DNA from: CAKSUT01 sp045542335
GTDB taxonomy: Bacteria; Bacillota; Clostridia; Oscillospirales; CAG-382
NCBI GenBank assembly: GCA_045542335.1
Contig: JAZQKV010000013.1
Coordinates: forward strand, 1 to 28,741
Length of the DNA: 28,741 nt
Direction of reading: 5' to 3'
Numbering within the stretch: the first letter of the stretch is position 1; every line of letters begins with the position of its first letter. Below, piece after piece: positions 15,801 to 23,447 of the stretch. The position numbers and the translations under genes were made by a program. The notes beneath the pieces are model-generated. The model was not told the DNA's origin. It worked only from the letters and a program-made list of their open reading frames with translations, and did no database searches.

Positions 15801-18800
15801 GCCTTGACTACGGCGCAGTTGAAACAGACAGAAACGGTCAGGTTATTTACCCTGTTGCAGACATCACAGTTCCGAGCCTTAACTGGCTTGAAGCAGATGC
15901 AGATGGCCTTTATGCTGAGGAATGGATATTCAACGATGCAAATGTTACAGTTCTTGGTTACGACAGCGAGGCGGCATCGGCAGCTCCTTATGTTGAGTAT
16001 GCACTTGACGCTGAGGTTGACTCCGAATGGCAGCCTTATGTAAAGGTTGAGTATTATCTCCACACAAAGGGCGACATTGAAACTCCCGGCAAGATGGCAA
16101 TTGAGGTTGGCGGCGTGAGCGTTGAAGCAGAACAGGTTATCACAACCGATGCTTCCGTAATCGCAACATTCGACCTTTCCACGCTTGCAGAGGCAGTTAC
16201 ATTTGACACAATCAAGCTTTATCCTTATGGCAAGGCAGCAACAGTTTACACAGATGTAAACAAGCTTTACCTTGGAAACACAGTTATCTCTCAGACAAAG
16301 AACACAACTGTTCCCGAATATGCAGAACAGAAATTTGACTCCATGGGTTATGTTGTTCCTACTATGGATGACTACATTGTTAAGGGCGAATACCTTGCTA
16401 ATGTAGACTCAAACGGCATAGAGGTTACGCTTGAGGACTTTGTTGCAGGTCAGGCACTCTTACTTGCTCCTATGGCAGCTCAGACAGAGTATTCACTTAC
16501 TCTCCCTGTTATTATCGACAACACAGAGTGGACACCTTTCTTTGAGGTTGATTTCTATTCTCACAATCCCGGTGTTGAAAGCATTTCTGATGTTACACCT
16601 GTGATTGAGTTTGTTGATGCAGAGGGCAATCCCCAGGTTGTTGAGGCTTCCTCCGATCTTATTGCAAATGCATGGCAGAGAGTAAGCTTTGATCTCAGCG
16701 CATATCTCCAGACAGCTATTTATGAAGTTAAGTTCTATCCCTTCGGAAACAATGTTGAAGCTTTTGCTCCTGCAACAACTGACAAGATTTATCTCCAGCA
16801 GTATTCCGTTTCCGCACAGGCAAACACAGCCGAGCTTACATACAAAGCTCCTAAGCTCGATGAAGATGGACTTCTTATTCCTTATTCCTTCACTCCCGAC
16901 GACGGAAAGGCTGTAGTATATGTTTCCAAGAACGGTTACTACACAGGAAGCTACCTTGGATCTACCGATTCCACAAAGGCATATGCAACACTTGATGCTG
17001 CATTTGAAGCACTCAAGGGCGTTGGCGGTTATATCATTGTTCTTGATGATATTAACTACTTTGGCGATCTTGAGCTGAATAATAATAATAAGAAGTGGAA
17101 ATACAAAACAAAGAATCTTCCTGCCCACGAAGATATGATTATCATCAGAGGTAAGGACGTTGAAGAGGGCGAAGAAAAGGTTCAGCTTGCAGTTTCTCAT
17201 ATGGCTGCCACAAACGGACCTACAACTTTTGAGAACATTAAGCTTCGCAACCAAAAGTATAATCTTGAAACAGACGAAGAGCTTGGTGGTAACGATGACC
17301 CGTTGTTTAACAGTGCAGACTACCTTACAGTATACGGTAAGCTCGGCGTTGAAAACGACGTTGAATTCATTGATTTTGCATGGGTTACAGGTCGAAATAT
17401 TGTTGCAAACAGCGCAAATATGCCCGGCATTAGAATGATTAACTGGTCCAGCGGTTCAACTGACGTCAGCGATGTTAACTTTGTGTTCAACGGCGGTACA
17501 TTTAAGCTTGTTAAGGGTGCACACGTTGGTGGCGGTTCTCTCACAATTGATGGCGACCTTAACATTACAATTAACGGCGGTACATTTAACGGAAATGTAA
17601 CCCCCATTGGCACATCCGGCGACAACAAGACAACTGTTAACGGCAATATCAATATTGACATTAACGGCGGTACTTTCAATGGCACAGTTTCAATCGGAAG
17701 TGTAAACGGCAGCAATGTAATTGGTGAAGCTATTGTTGACATTGTTGACCATCCCGACAAGGGAACAGTTCTTGACAAGATTTCAAAGGAAACATTTGAT
17801 GTAATTATCAAGAACTATGTTAAGAAGTCCGGCGAAGCAGTTGTTGAGGGTGTAAACGAAGTTATCGATGGCTCAACAGCAACCGTGTCCTACGGCGGAA
17901 CTCTCGAAGCAATTGATGACGGTCTCACAGTTTCCGCTGATACAGTTGAACCTGCTCACGGTGCAAAGATCACATACACAGGAACAAAGCTCACAATTGC
18001 TGCAGGTGCAACATTAACACTCGGCGGTCCTGTTGAATTCAAGGATATTGAAATTGTAACAGGCGAAGGCTCTGTAATTGACACAGGCGACTACGAAGTA
18101 ACATTCGCAAACACTGCTGTAATTACAGGCGCAGGTAAGATTGTTGGTACAGCGTTTGATATTGAAGCAAACGATGATGACGTTACAATAACAGCGGCAG
18201 ACATTAACAGCGCTGACAAGAAGAACACAACTCTTATTGACCTTGCAAATACACAGGTTGTTCTCTTCAATGAGATTAAGGGTGTTAAGGTTCGCGCAAG
18301 CCTTGCTGACACAATCACATCCGGTAATGTAGTTTACTATATTACAAATGTTGAGGGTGCAACAAGCGTTGACGGAACAATTTCCATTGTTGACAACGGC
18401 GACGTTGCAGTTGAACTCGGCGACCTTGTTGTTAACGAATGGGGCACAGCTTCCTTTGATGCAACAGCAATGAGAGGTGCGGCAACAGTTACTATCACAC
18501 CTCCCACACTTCCCGAAGGCTACTATTTCTACATTCACAGCGTTAACTTTGCAGTTAATGACCTCAGCTATGGTCTTGACTACGGCGCAGTTGAAACAGA
18601 CAGAAATGGTCAGATTATTTACCCCGTTGAAGACGTTGTTATCCCCGGTGCAAGCTGGATTAACAGAAGCGACGTTGACGGAATCAAGACAAGCGCAGAA
18701 TTCTTTGCACTTGGCGAAACAACAATGCTTACATATGCTGACACAACAGTTGTCGCTCCTTTCATTGAGTATAGACTCGATGAGGAACACGATACAGAAT

Positions 18801-21800
18801 GGCAGCCTTATGTAAAGGTTGAGTATTACATTCACGCAAATGGCGACGAAGCATTTGATGAAACAGCTAAGCCTGTTATCGAAATAGGCGGTGTTAAGGT
18901 TGAGGCTGAACAGGTTGTAACAGTTAATGCTTCCGCAATTGCAACATTCGATATTGCAAGTGTAAATCAGAAGTACACAAGCTTCAAGTTCTATCCTTAC
19001 GGCGAAGATGCAACAGGCTTTGATTCTCAGAACAAGGTTTATATGGGAGCAACCCTTATTTCCCAGACAAAGGACGAAACTGTTCCCGAATACCGTATTC
19101 CCAAGATAAATGAGGATGGTATTGTAATTCCTTATTCTTATGATCCCGGCACAGGAGAACCTGTTGTTTACTACAAGAATGGCGGCGTATACAAAGGCGA
19201 TGTAAGCGGCGTTCTCAACAGCAACTATTCTTACGGTAGCCTTTCTGATGCATTTAAAGCACTTGACGCAGTTGGCGGCGGTATCCTTGTGATGCTGAGT
19301 GATTATGTCGCAACAAGTGATTTCCCCGGACACAAGAACATGATTAAGATTCGTGGAACAGATGAAGAAGGCGTCGATGTAATTACGATTGATTATCGCG
19401 GTCAGTATTCTGCCAGCGGTCCCATTTGGCTTGAGGAGAACCTTTTCATCACCTCCAATAAGGGTGACAGAGGTCTTATGGCTAAGGGTAATAAGGTCGT
19501 TATTGGTGTTCCCGGCGGTGACGATGACGACGTTGTATTTGACCACAATGTTGGCGCACTCAATATTACCGGTGGCGGAGATGGTGGATCGTATAATACA
19601 TCACCTGATATAACATTCTATTCCGGTACAGCACCTGCTGAACTTAGAATTATCGGTGGATATAGTGGATCATCTATTTCCGGAGATATAAACATCAATA
19701 TCTATGGCGGTAACTTTGAGAATACTAAATTTAAGGCTTCTCACGGAGCAGGTTCACTTTTAGGAGATCTTAACGTTAATATCCACGGCGGTACATTTAA
19801 AGATATTTTAAACACAGAGAGCGGTACTGTCACGGTCGGCGGCGACATTAACTTTGTTATCACCGGAGGTACTTTCAACGGAACAATCAGATCTTGCAAC
19901 ACTTCTAAGGTAACAGTTGGCGGAAAGAGAACTCTTGATATTCTCGCTTATGACGGAAGCATAACAGGTATTATCAGCAAGGTTGACCAGAGCACATTCG
20001 ATGTTCTTTACATCAATGAAATCTTTGTTTCTACCGAAACCGGTAACGATGAAAACACAGGACTTTCCAAGAGCGCTCCTGTTAAGACACTTGCTCAGGC
20101 GAGAAAGAACCTCACGGCTGTTCCCGTAGGTGGAAATCCCGATGCAGAATATAACGGACGTATCGTAGTTCTTGATTATGAGTTTGATGGCACAGAAATG
20201 GCATCTGAAGACGCATTTTCCGGAGAGATGTTTGTTGTTGGTGATAGTGCAGACAGCACAATCACAGTAAGCGAAGGATTCTTCACTCTCCAGGGCGATA
20301 CAAGATTCAAGAACATCACATTCAATGTGACAGCTCTTGAAGAGGCAGGTATTGATGCTAACTCCTACAAGCTCGTAATGGATGACGGTGTTAAGGTTAC
20401 ATCCGAAGCAGGTCTCACTATTATCGGCGGTACAAAGGGCGCTGACATCACAATCAATTCCGGTAAGTACGATAAGGTTTATGGTTCTGTTGAAGAATCA
20501 ACAGGCGACTCCAATATCACAATTAACGGCGGCGAATTCGGAGACATTGTTTCTGCTGCTGAAACACTTAATGGCAACGCAACAATCGTTATCAATGACG
20601 GCGAATTCGACGGCACAATTATTGGCGGTTCCGAAAATGGCGACGTAAACGGCGAAGTTTCTATCCAGATTAACGGCGGTACATTCGGACGCAATTCTGA
20701 AATCATTATTGCAAACTCCGGCGAGGGCGAAGTTAACGGCGACGCAATTGCAACTATCACAGACGGTGACTTCTCCGCAATGGATACACAGGCAATTCAG
20801 TCCGGTAACAGCTCCAACAAGAACACAGAAATCAAGCTTGTTCTTAATGGATTTAACGGAACAGGAATCTCCGAAAAGTATGATTCCAACGGCTTGACAG
20901 TTATTAATCCCAGACCCGAAAGGCCCACAGTAGGCGGACGTTTCGTATACATCCTTGAAGAAATCGTTACAGGCAGAAACGGCCTTAAGAAGGCAGAGCC
21001 TTTCAAGATTACACAGAATGCGGCTCAGAGCGGCGCATCCGTTGTTGTTGCTCCTAAGCAGCTCAACATCAAGGTTGACGGTGGCGATCAGGCTATCATG
21101 ACTGTTCAGGTTCTCGGCGATGGTGTAACAGAGTCCATCAGATATGCTCCTAACCACAAGGCAACAAAGGGTGGCACAATCACATCCGACGGTTGGAACA
21201 TCAAGGGTCGTGGCGTTGACCTCACAAAGCATAAGTGGGTTGAAATCGTTTACTACTACACAGTTCCCGAAGGTCAGGAGCAGATGGGTAAGGAAATGGT
21301 ATTCCGTCCTCTTGGCTCTTATAGCGCAATGGGACTCATCAAGTCTAATGCACTCGTTGCTAATAAGTGGGCAACAGCAATTGTTGAACTCGGCAACCTC
21401 GCATCTGAAAAGGGTCTTTCCGGCGAACTCGGTCAGTATCACTTCCAGCCTCTCGGCGCTCTCAAGGGCGAACAGATCCCTGCTGATCAGTACATCGATA
21501 TTCTCTCACTCACATTCTACACAGATAAGCCTAACACAGTAATCACAGGCGGCGCTGCTCCCAGTGCAATCATCAAGGTTGAGAACACAGGCAACAAGCC
21601 CGCAGTTCCTACAAAGCCTGCAAAGATCGCTTATGATCCTCTTGTAGTTCCCGGCTCAAAGCTTAAGAGCACAATCGACAAGAGTGGCGCATTCACAGCA
21701 GCTGATGTTCAGAAGGACGGCAAGAGTGTAACAAAGATTATTCCTACTGCTGACAACGATAAGATTCTTGGTATTGAAGGCTTCGCCACAATTCCTACAA

Positions 21801-22762
21801 CTGAAGCTTCTCCTGCGAACACAATCGACCATAGAAAGTACAGATATGTTGTTCTCAAGTACTTCTATGAAACTACAAAGGATTCCGTGATTGCTGTTCC
21901 TGAACTCAATATCTGCCGCGGCGGTATTGCAGCTGACGACCCCGATCTCACAAAGGGCGGCGTTTACAAGGCAATAACTCCTATCGATCAAATCAAGGTT
22001 AATGAATGGACATACGCATTGTTTGACATTAACCCTGCGGATCAGACAAAGTTCAAGACAAAGCAGTATCACCTCAGACCTTACGGTAGCACAAAGGCTA
22101 ATGCAGCCGGCGGCGATATTGTTTACATCGAAAACCTCACATTCTATGCAACATTGCCTAACCTCGATGAGCAGGGCAACGTAATTGCGAATGTTGTTGT
22201 TGGCGACGAGACAGAGCCTGTAGAGGGCGAGCTTACAGATGCTGAAATCGAGGCAAAGGATCCCACAGTCGTTGCTCCTGCAGCACTCAGATACGGCATG
22301 GGCGCAGACAAGACATTCTCCTCCAAGCTCACAACATTTGAGGACAAGCAGGTTGTTGCAATTACTCCCAACTCCGTTTCCAACGATGTTGTTGCAATCG
22401 ACGGTACAACAGCGGTAACCGCTGAAAACGGTGTTATCAGCATGAAGAACTATAAGTACGCTGTAATCAGCTACTACTTCAAGTCTGCAAAGGCAACAGC
22501 AACCAAGAATCCTGCAATCGAGCTTCTCTCCATCGGTCTCAGAAGCGGCGAGGGTGCACTCGGTGAAAAGACATTCGAGGCTGCTGAACCCCTTAAGACA
22601 AACGAGTGGGCAACCGCAGTTATCAGACTCAGAGGTACTGCTTCTGCATATCTCTCCAAGGGCTTCATTCTCAATCCCTTCGGTGCGATGAATGCATCTT
22701 CTTTCGCAGCAGGCGACACTCTCTATATTGAAAGCGTAACCTTCTGCACAGAAGTTGAATAA
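12893..22762 (+). CDS. Giant secreted modular beta-helix / beta-sandwich protein
   Basis: A secreted protein of 3,289 residues. I do not recognise it as a named protein. Residues 1-27 are a signal peptide (KK, hydrophobic core, SVLA cleavage site). A module of about 90-170 residues, typified by N-(K/E)-W-x-x-A-x-(F/V)-(D/E) and closing with Y-(I/L)-x-x-hydrophobic strands, occurs ten times, near residues 120-223, 288-375, 890-963, 1046-1133, 1213-1308, 1813-1888, 1970-2058, 2782-2876, 2983-3086 and 3186-3289; two copies have a degenerate Trp motif. It looks like an all-beta, carbohydrate-binding-type fold. Between them lie four parallel beta-helix-like stretches (about 480-705, 1400-1640, 2140-2375, 2381-2690) with INGGTF turns; the last opens with VSTETGNDENTGLSKSAPVKTL, typical of pectate-lyase-like proteins. 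No LPXTG, SLH, dockerin or transmembrane anchor is visible. An adhesin or glycan-binding role is inference. ATG 12893 is preferred to GTG 12881, which overlaps the ribosome site. Confidence 0.9.
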   Translation: MKKTLSAVLAMLMILSCFAFTGTSVLASEEYPMVYKNVANSADLFTASVDYVRAETTVGTYHGVQSTRFDPIRVETINKGNNGNRAEQDVSKMGQTVEGYGRIPLNNSVSENANKLDYRVYKYLAVKYYYEVTHENEPSATQMVWRTMNSGKPEGTSAPANVISSELVTNKWAYAYFDLGSVAKDTAYFCMQYHFDYMAKDGAAITGRAIPEGEVMYLEGCYYATSMDELPVMVDEYLGAEDVDATATGATVEEVEFVKGDAFAVTPGAAAGATLTFNVKINDASKTPNLEIDYYMYASADQTVDAKPVVVIGGREIEAADAITANKWETARFDITPEEVATLEATTEITLYPYGKTFVPAANNKMYIQRIALLENATTVDNVYSAPDLDENGDIKIYEYVDPEGGAVAYYGIGGSYEGIDPAGSTSVAPYGSLTKAVQALDKVGGGTLVLLSDIGLIDSKTTEKEAVAGKTDTDAKPNKGPEELMYFRFPEHKNMIKLRGTPDKRATVWCWAQSNINGPTWFQEYIKFDSQDHDGDDGIYFRGKKGIFGMPGGDYDDVIFGQTNGSLCVIGGADGGTFDQIDLTFYSGQGPRQLRTAGAYGGSNVKGDITLNLYEVDFATTTFKFSHGGGTAKNNFAGDFIINIYGGAKFKSGQVMNEGGTDVVVGGDFIVNVYGKQSAGSLGTINKATIGGNKILNIVEAPTVSINETPYNMILKVTSEQTGNEAAITAGLAAVSEGTTDTVTYGGVIKAVDAGLTVEADYTETAHKAPLVYTGTTLTIKEGVEFTLNGDVTFKDITIVMENGASINSGDFAVTYENTVKFEGSGKLVGTDFEVEKNDADFTVDAAKLNTVAADFTTLIALESVNVVAVNEPIRFPVDITDDIKAGSVVYYITNVDGATTVDGAMTISDGTNTVTLDGLAVNEWGNASFDATVFNGATVLTFTPASLPDGFYLYIHSINFAENSIGYGLDYGAVETDRNGQVIYPVADITVPSLNWLEADADGLYAEEWIFNDANVTVLGYDSEAASAAPYVEYALDAEVDSEWQPYVKVEYYLHTKGDIETPGKMAIEVGGVSVEAEQVITTDASVIATFDLSTLAEAVTFDTIKLYPYGKAATVYTDVNKLYLGNTVISQTKNTTVPEYAEQKFDSMGYVVPTMDDYIVKGEYLANVDSNGIEVTLEDFVAGQALLLAPMAAQTEYSLTLPVIIDNTEWTPFFEVDFYSHNPGVESISDVTPVIEFVDAEGNPQVVEASSDLIANAWQRVSFDLSAYLQTAIYEVKFYPFGNNVEAFAPATTDKIYLQQYSVSAQANTAELTYKAPKLDEDGLLIPYSFTPDDGKAVVYVSKNGYYTGSYLGSTDSTKAYATLDAAFEALKGVGGYIIVLDDINYFGDLELNNNNKKWKYKTKNLPAHEDMIIIRGKDVEEGEEKVQLAVSHMAATNGPTTFENIKLRNQKYNLETDEELGGNDDPLFNSADYLTVYGKLGVENDVEFIDFAWVTGRNIVANSANMPGIRMINWSSGSTDVSDVNFVFNGGTFKLVKGAHVGGGSLTIDGDLNITINGGTFNGNVTPIGTSGDNKTTVNGNINIDINGGTFNGTVSIGSVNGSNVIGEAIVDIVDHPDKGTVLDKISKETFDVIIKNYVKKSGEAVVEGVNEVIDGSTATVSYGGTLEAIDDGLTVSADTVEPAHGAKITYTGTKLTIAAGATLTLGGPVEFKDIEIVTGEGSVIDTGDYEVTFANTAVITGAGKIVGTAFDIEANDDDVTITAADINSADKKNTTLIDLANTQVVLFNEIKGVKVRASLADTITSGNVVYYITNVEGATSVDGTISIVDNGDVAVELGDLVVNEWGTASFDATAMRGAATVTITPPTLPEGYYFYIHSVNFAVNDLSYGLDYGAVETDRNGQIIYPVEDVVIPGASWINRSDVDGIKTSAEFFALGETTMLTYADTTVVAPFIEYRLDEEHDTEWQPYVKVEYYIHANGDEAFDETAKPVIEIGGVKVEAEQVVTVNASAIATFDIASVNQKYTSFKFYPYGEDATGFDSQNKVYMGATLISQTKDETVPEYRIPKINEDGIVIPYSYDPGTGEPVVYYKNGGVYKGDVSGVLNSNYSYGSLSDAFKALDAVGGGILVMLSDYVATSDFPGHKNMIKIRGTDEEGVDVITIDYRGQYSASGPIWLEENLFITSNKGDRGLMAKGNKVVIGVPGGDDDDVVFDHNVGALNITGGGDGGSYNTSPDITFYSGTAPAELRIIGGYSGSSISGDININIYGGNFENTKFKASHGAGSLLGDLNVNIHGGTFKDILNTESGTVTVGGDINFVITGGTFNGTIRSCNTSKVTVGGKRTLDILAYDGSITGIISKVDQSTFDVLYINEIFVSTETGNDENTGLSKSAPVKTLAQARKNLTAVPVGGNPDAEYNGRIVVLDYEFDGTEMASEDAFSGEMFVVGDSADSTITVSEGFFTLQGDTRFKNITFNVTALEEAGIDANSYKLVMDDGVKVTSEAGLTIIGGTKGADITINSGKYDKVYGSVEESTGDSNITINGGEFGDIVSAAETLNGNATIVINDGEFDGTIIGGSENGDVNGEVSIQINGGTFGRNSEIIIANSGEGEVNGDAIATITDGDFSAMDTQAIQSGNSSNKNTEIKLVLNGFNGTGISEKYDSNGLTVINPRPERPTVGGRFVYILEEIVTGRNGLKKAEPFKITQNAAQSGASVVVAPKQLNIKVDGGDQAIMTVQVLGDGVTESIRYAPNHKATKGGTITSDGWNIKGRGVDLTKHKWVEIVYYYTVPEGQEQMGKEMVFRPLGSYSAMGLIKSNALVANKWATAIVELGNLASEKGLSGELGQYHFQPLGALKGEQIPADQYIDILSLTFYTDKPNTVITGGAAPSAIIKVENTGNKPAVPTKPAKIAYDPLVVPGSKLKSTIDKSGAFTAADVQKDGKSVTKIIPTADNDKILGIEGFATIPTTEASPANTIDHRKYRYVVLKYFYETTKDSVIAVPELNICRGGIAADDPDLTKGGVYKAITPIDQIKVNEWTYALFDINPADQTKFKTKQYHLRPYGSTKANAAGGDIVYIENLTFYATLPNLDEQGNVIANVVVGDETEPVEGELTDAEIEAKDPTVVAPAALRYGMGADKTFSSKLTTFEDKQVVAITPNSVSNDVVAIDGTTAVTAENGVISMKNYKYAVISYYFKSAKATATKNPAIELLSIGLRSGEGALGEKTFEAAEPLKTNEWATAVIRLRGTASAYLSKGFILNPFGAMNASSFAAGDTLYIESVTFCTEVE
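14048..16846 (+). repeat. Internal tandem unit 1 of the giant gene (933 codons)
   Basis: The unit begins at the linker APDLDENG (residue 386). In order it contains an SYEG...YGSLTKAVQALDKVGGGTL segment, a beta-helix, a YTGTTLTI segment, a sandwich module, the LDYGAVETDRNGQVIYPV linker and two further sandwich modules. It matches unit 2 at a constant spacing of 2763-2772 nt. One 32-nt stretch starting at 16025 is identical to that at 18797. Confidence 0.75.
16847..19096 (+). repeat. Internal tandem unit 2 of the giant gene (750 codons)
   Basis: The unit starts at APKLDEDG (residue 1319) and repeats the order of unit 1, including LDYGAVETDRNGQIIYPV, but lacks one sandwich module of about 180 residues (the copy at residues 1213-1308 of unit 1). 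A third partial unit begins with IPKINEDG at 19097 (residue 2069) and keeps only the linker and a beta-helix, to about 20020. Confidence 0.72.
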
Positions 22763-22770
22763 GTAACTCA

Positions 22771-22804
22771 AATGTCCCCTGTCACATGACAGGGGACATT
22801 TTTT
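22771..22804 (+). terminator. Strong intrinsic terminator of the giant gene
   Basis: AATGTCCCCTGTCA (22771-22784) pairs with 22787-22800 over 14 perfect base pairs with a CA loop, and is followed by TTTT, with the stem end itself in TT. It lies 8 nt after the stop codon. Confidence 0.9.
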
Positions 22805-22849
22805 GCTGATATTAGTAGTAAAGTCCGTATTTTTGGACACTTGGTCTGC

Positions 22850-22953
22850 TATAATACGATTGAAAGAAGCGACAGGCGAGTGCAAATCCTCTTTTTTATC
22901 CTCTCTTTTTAAACCTTTCAAATATCTTTTCGTTGTTGTGTGTCGCTTCTTTC
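22850..22953 (+). repeat. 13-bp inverted repeat starting at a predicted transcription start
   Basis: GAAAGAAGCGACA (22862-22874) is the exact reverse complement of TGTCGCTTCTTTC (22941-22953), with 66 T-rich bases between the arms. An extended -10, TGCTATAAT, ends at 22855, so a + strand transcript would begin almost exactly at the left arm. A small CCC-loop-GGG hairpin and TTTTATTT follow the right arm. It could be a small RNA or a decayed mobile element. No coding frame is supported in 22805-22989. Confidence 0.5.
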
Positions 22954-22989
22954 CCCGCAAGGGAGTGGTTTTATTTGCTCACACTTACG

Positions 22990-23313
22990 CTAACAGGTGA
23001 AAGTTTCGCACCTTGTTTCGTCGCATTCAGATGCATAACACGTTCCGATGCAGATTTCGTCCGCAATGCAGGTGTGTTTGCTGTTATAAATGCACTTTTC
23101 CGCGCTGCATTTGATTTCGCTTGAATAGCAGGGGATTTCGCTTCCGCAGGTGCAGTTTGAGTTTGTAAGCGCGCTCTTTTTTTCGTTGAAGCTTGCACAT
23201 TCGGTTTCGTTGTAATTCAATGCTTCATCGCCGTCAACATTTATGCGCTCAAGGCAACAGCCTCTGTCGCAATTGTAAATGCACTTCACAGCATCGCAGG
23301 TTATATTTGCCAT
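22990..23313 (-). CDS. Cysteine-rich protein with two DUF1540 domains
   Basis: A 107-residue protein with 17 cysteines. The DUF1540 pattern (C-x4-C-x-Y-N, a run of Cys, then E-T-x-C-x-(S/T)-F) appears twice, at about residues 4-42 (ITCDAVKCIYN to ETECASF) and 66-105 (IKCSAEKCIYN to ETRCETF). A short linker between them carries CTCGSEIPC. The family is common in Clostridia and is presumed to bind metal, perhaps zinc; its cellular role is unknown. No signal peptide or membrane segment is present, so it is probably cytoplasmic. AAAGGGTGA lies upstream of the ATG. It is transcribed away from the giant gene's terminator region and lies after the terminator of the DUF815 gene, so it appears to be a separate unit. 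No clear promoter was recognised. Confidence 0.88.
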   Translation of the reverse strand: MANITCDAVKCIYNCDRGCCLERINVDGDEALNYNETECASFNEKKSALTNSNCTCGSEIPCYSSEIKCSAEKCIYNSKHTCIADEICIGTCYASECDETRCETFTC

Positions 23314-23393
23314 TTTGGGTCACCCTTTCGCTTAAAATTGCCGCTTTTGTGCGGCTTTATTTTATTATTTCGCTTTAAATTGTGTTTATACAT

Positions 23394-23431
23394 AAAAAAA
23401 TCCCTTTGAGAAATTGTTTACTCAAAGGGAT
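23394..23431 (-). terminator. Intrinsic terminator after the DUF815 gene
   Basis: On the - strand, ATCCCTTTGAG (23431-23421), a 10-nt loop and CTCAAAGGGAT (23410-23400) form an 11-bp stem followed by T7 (23400-23394). It starts 16 nt beyond the stop codon and closes the ilv operon. Confidence 0.9.
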
Positions 23432-23447
23432 AAATTCATTTGCTTAA

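Noticed and set aside
18014..19546. Long - strand open frames inside the giant gene (such as the 510-codon frame here, and others at 21656-22960 and 20498-21442)
   Set aside because: They mirror the codon bias of the giant gene, are unusually Cys/Asn-rich, have no ribosome site or motif, and lie antisense to a well-supported repeat protein.
22862..22953. 6S RNA or a miniature transposon
   Set aside because: The interior halves are not complementary, so no 6S-type rod forms; no target-site duplication flanks the arms.
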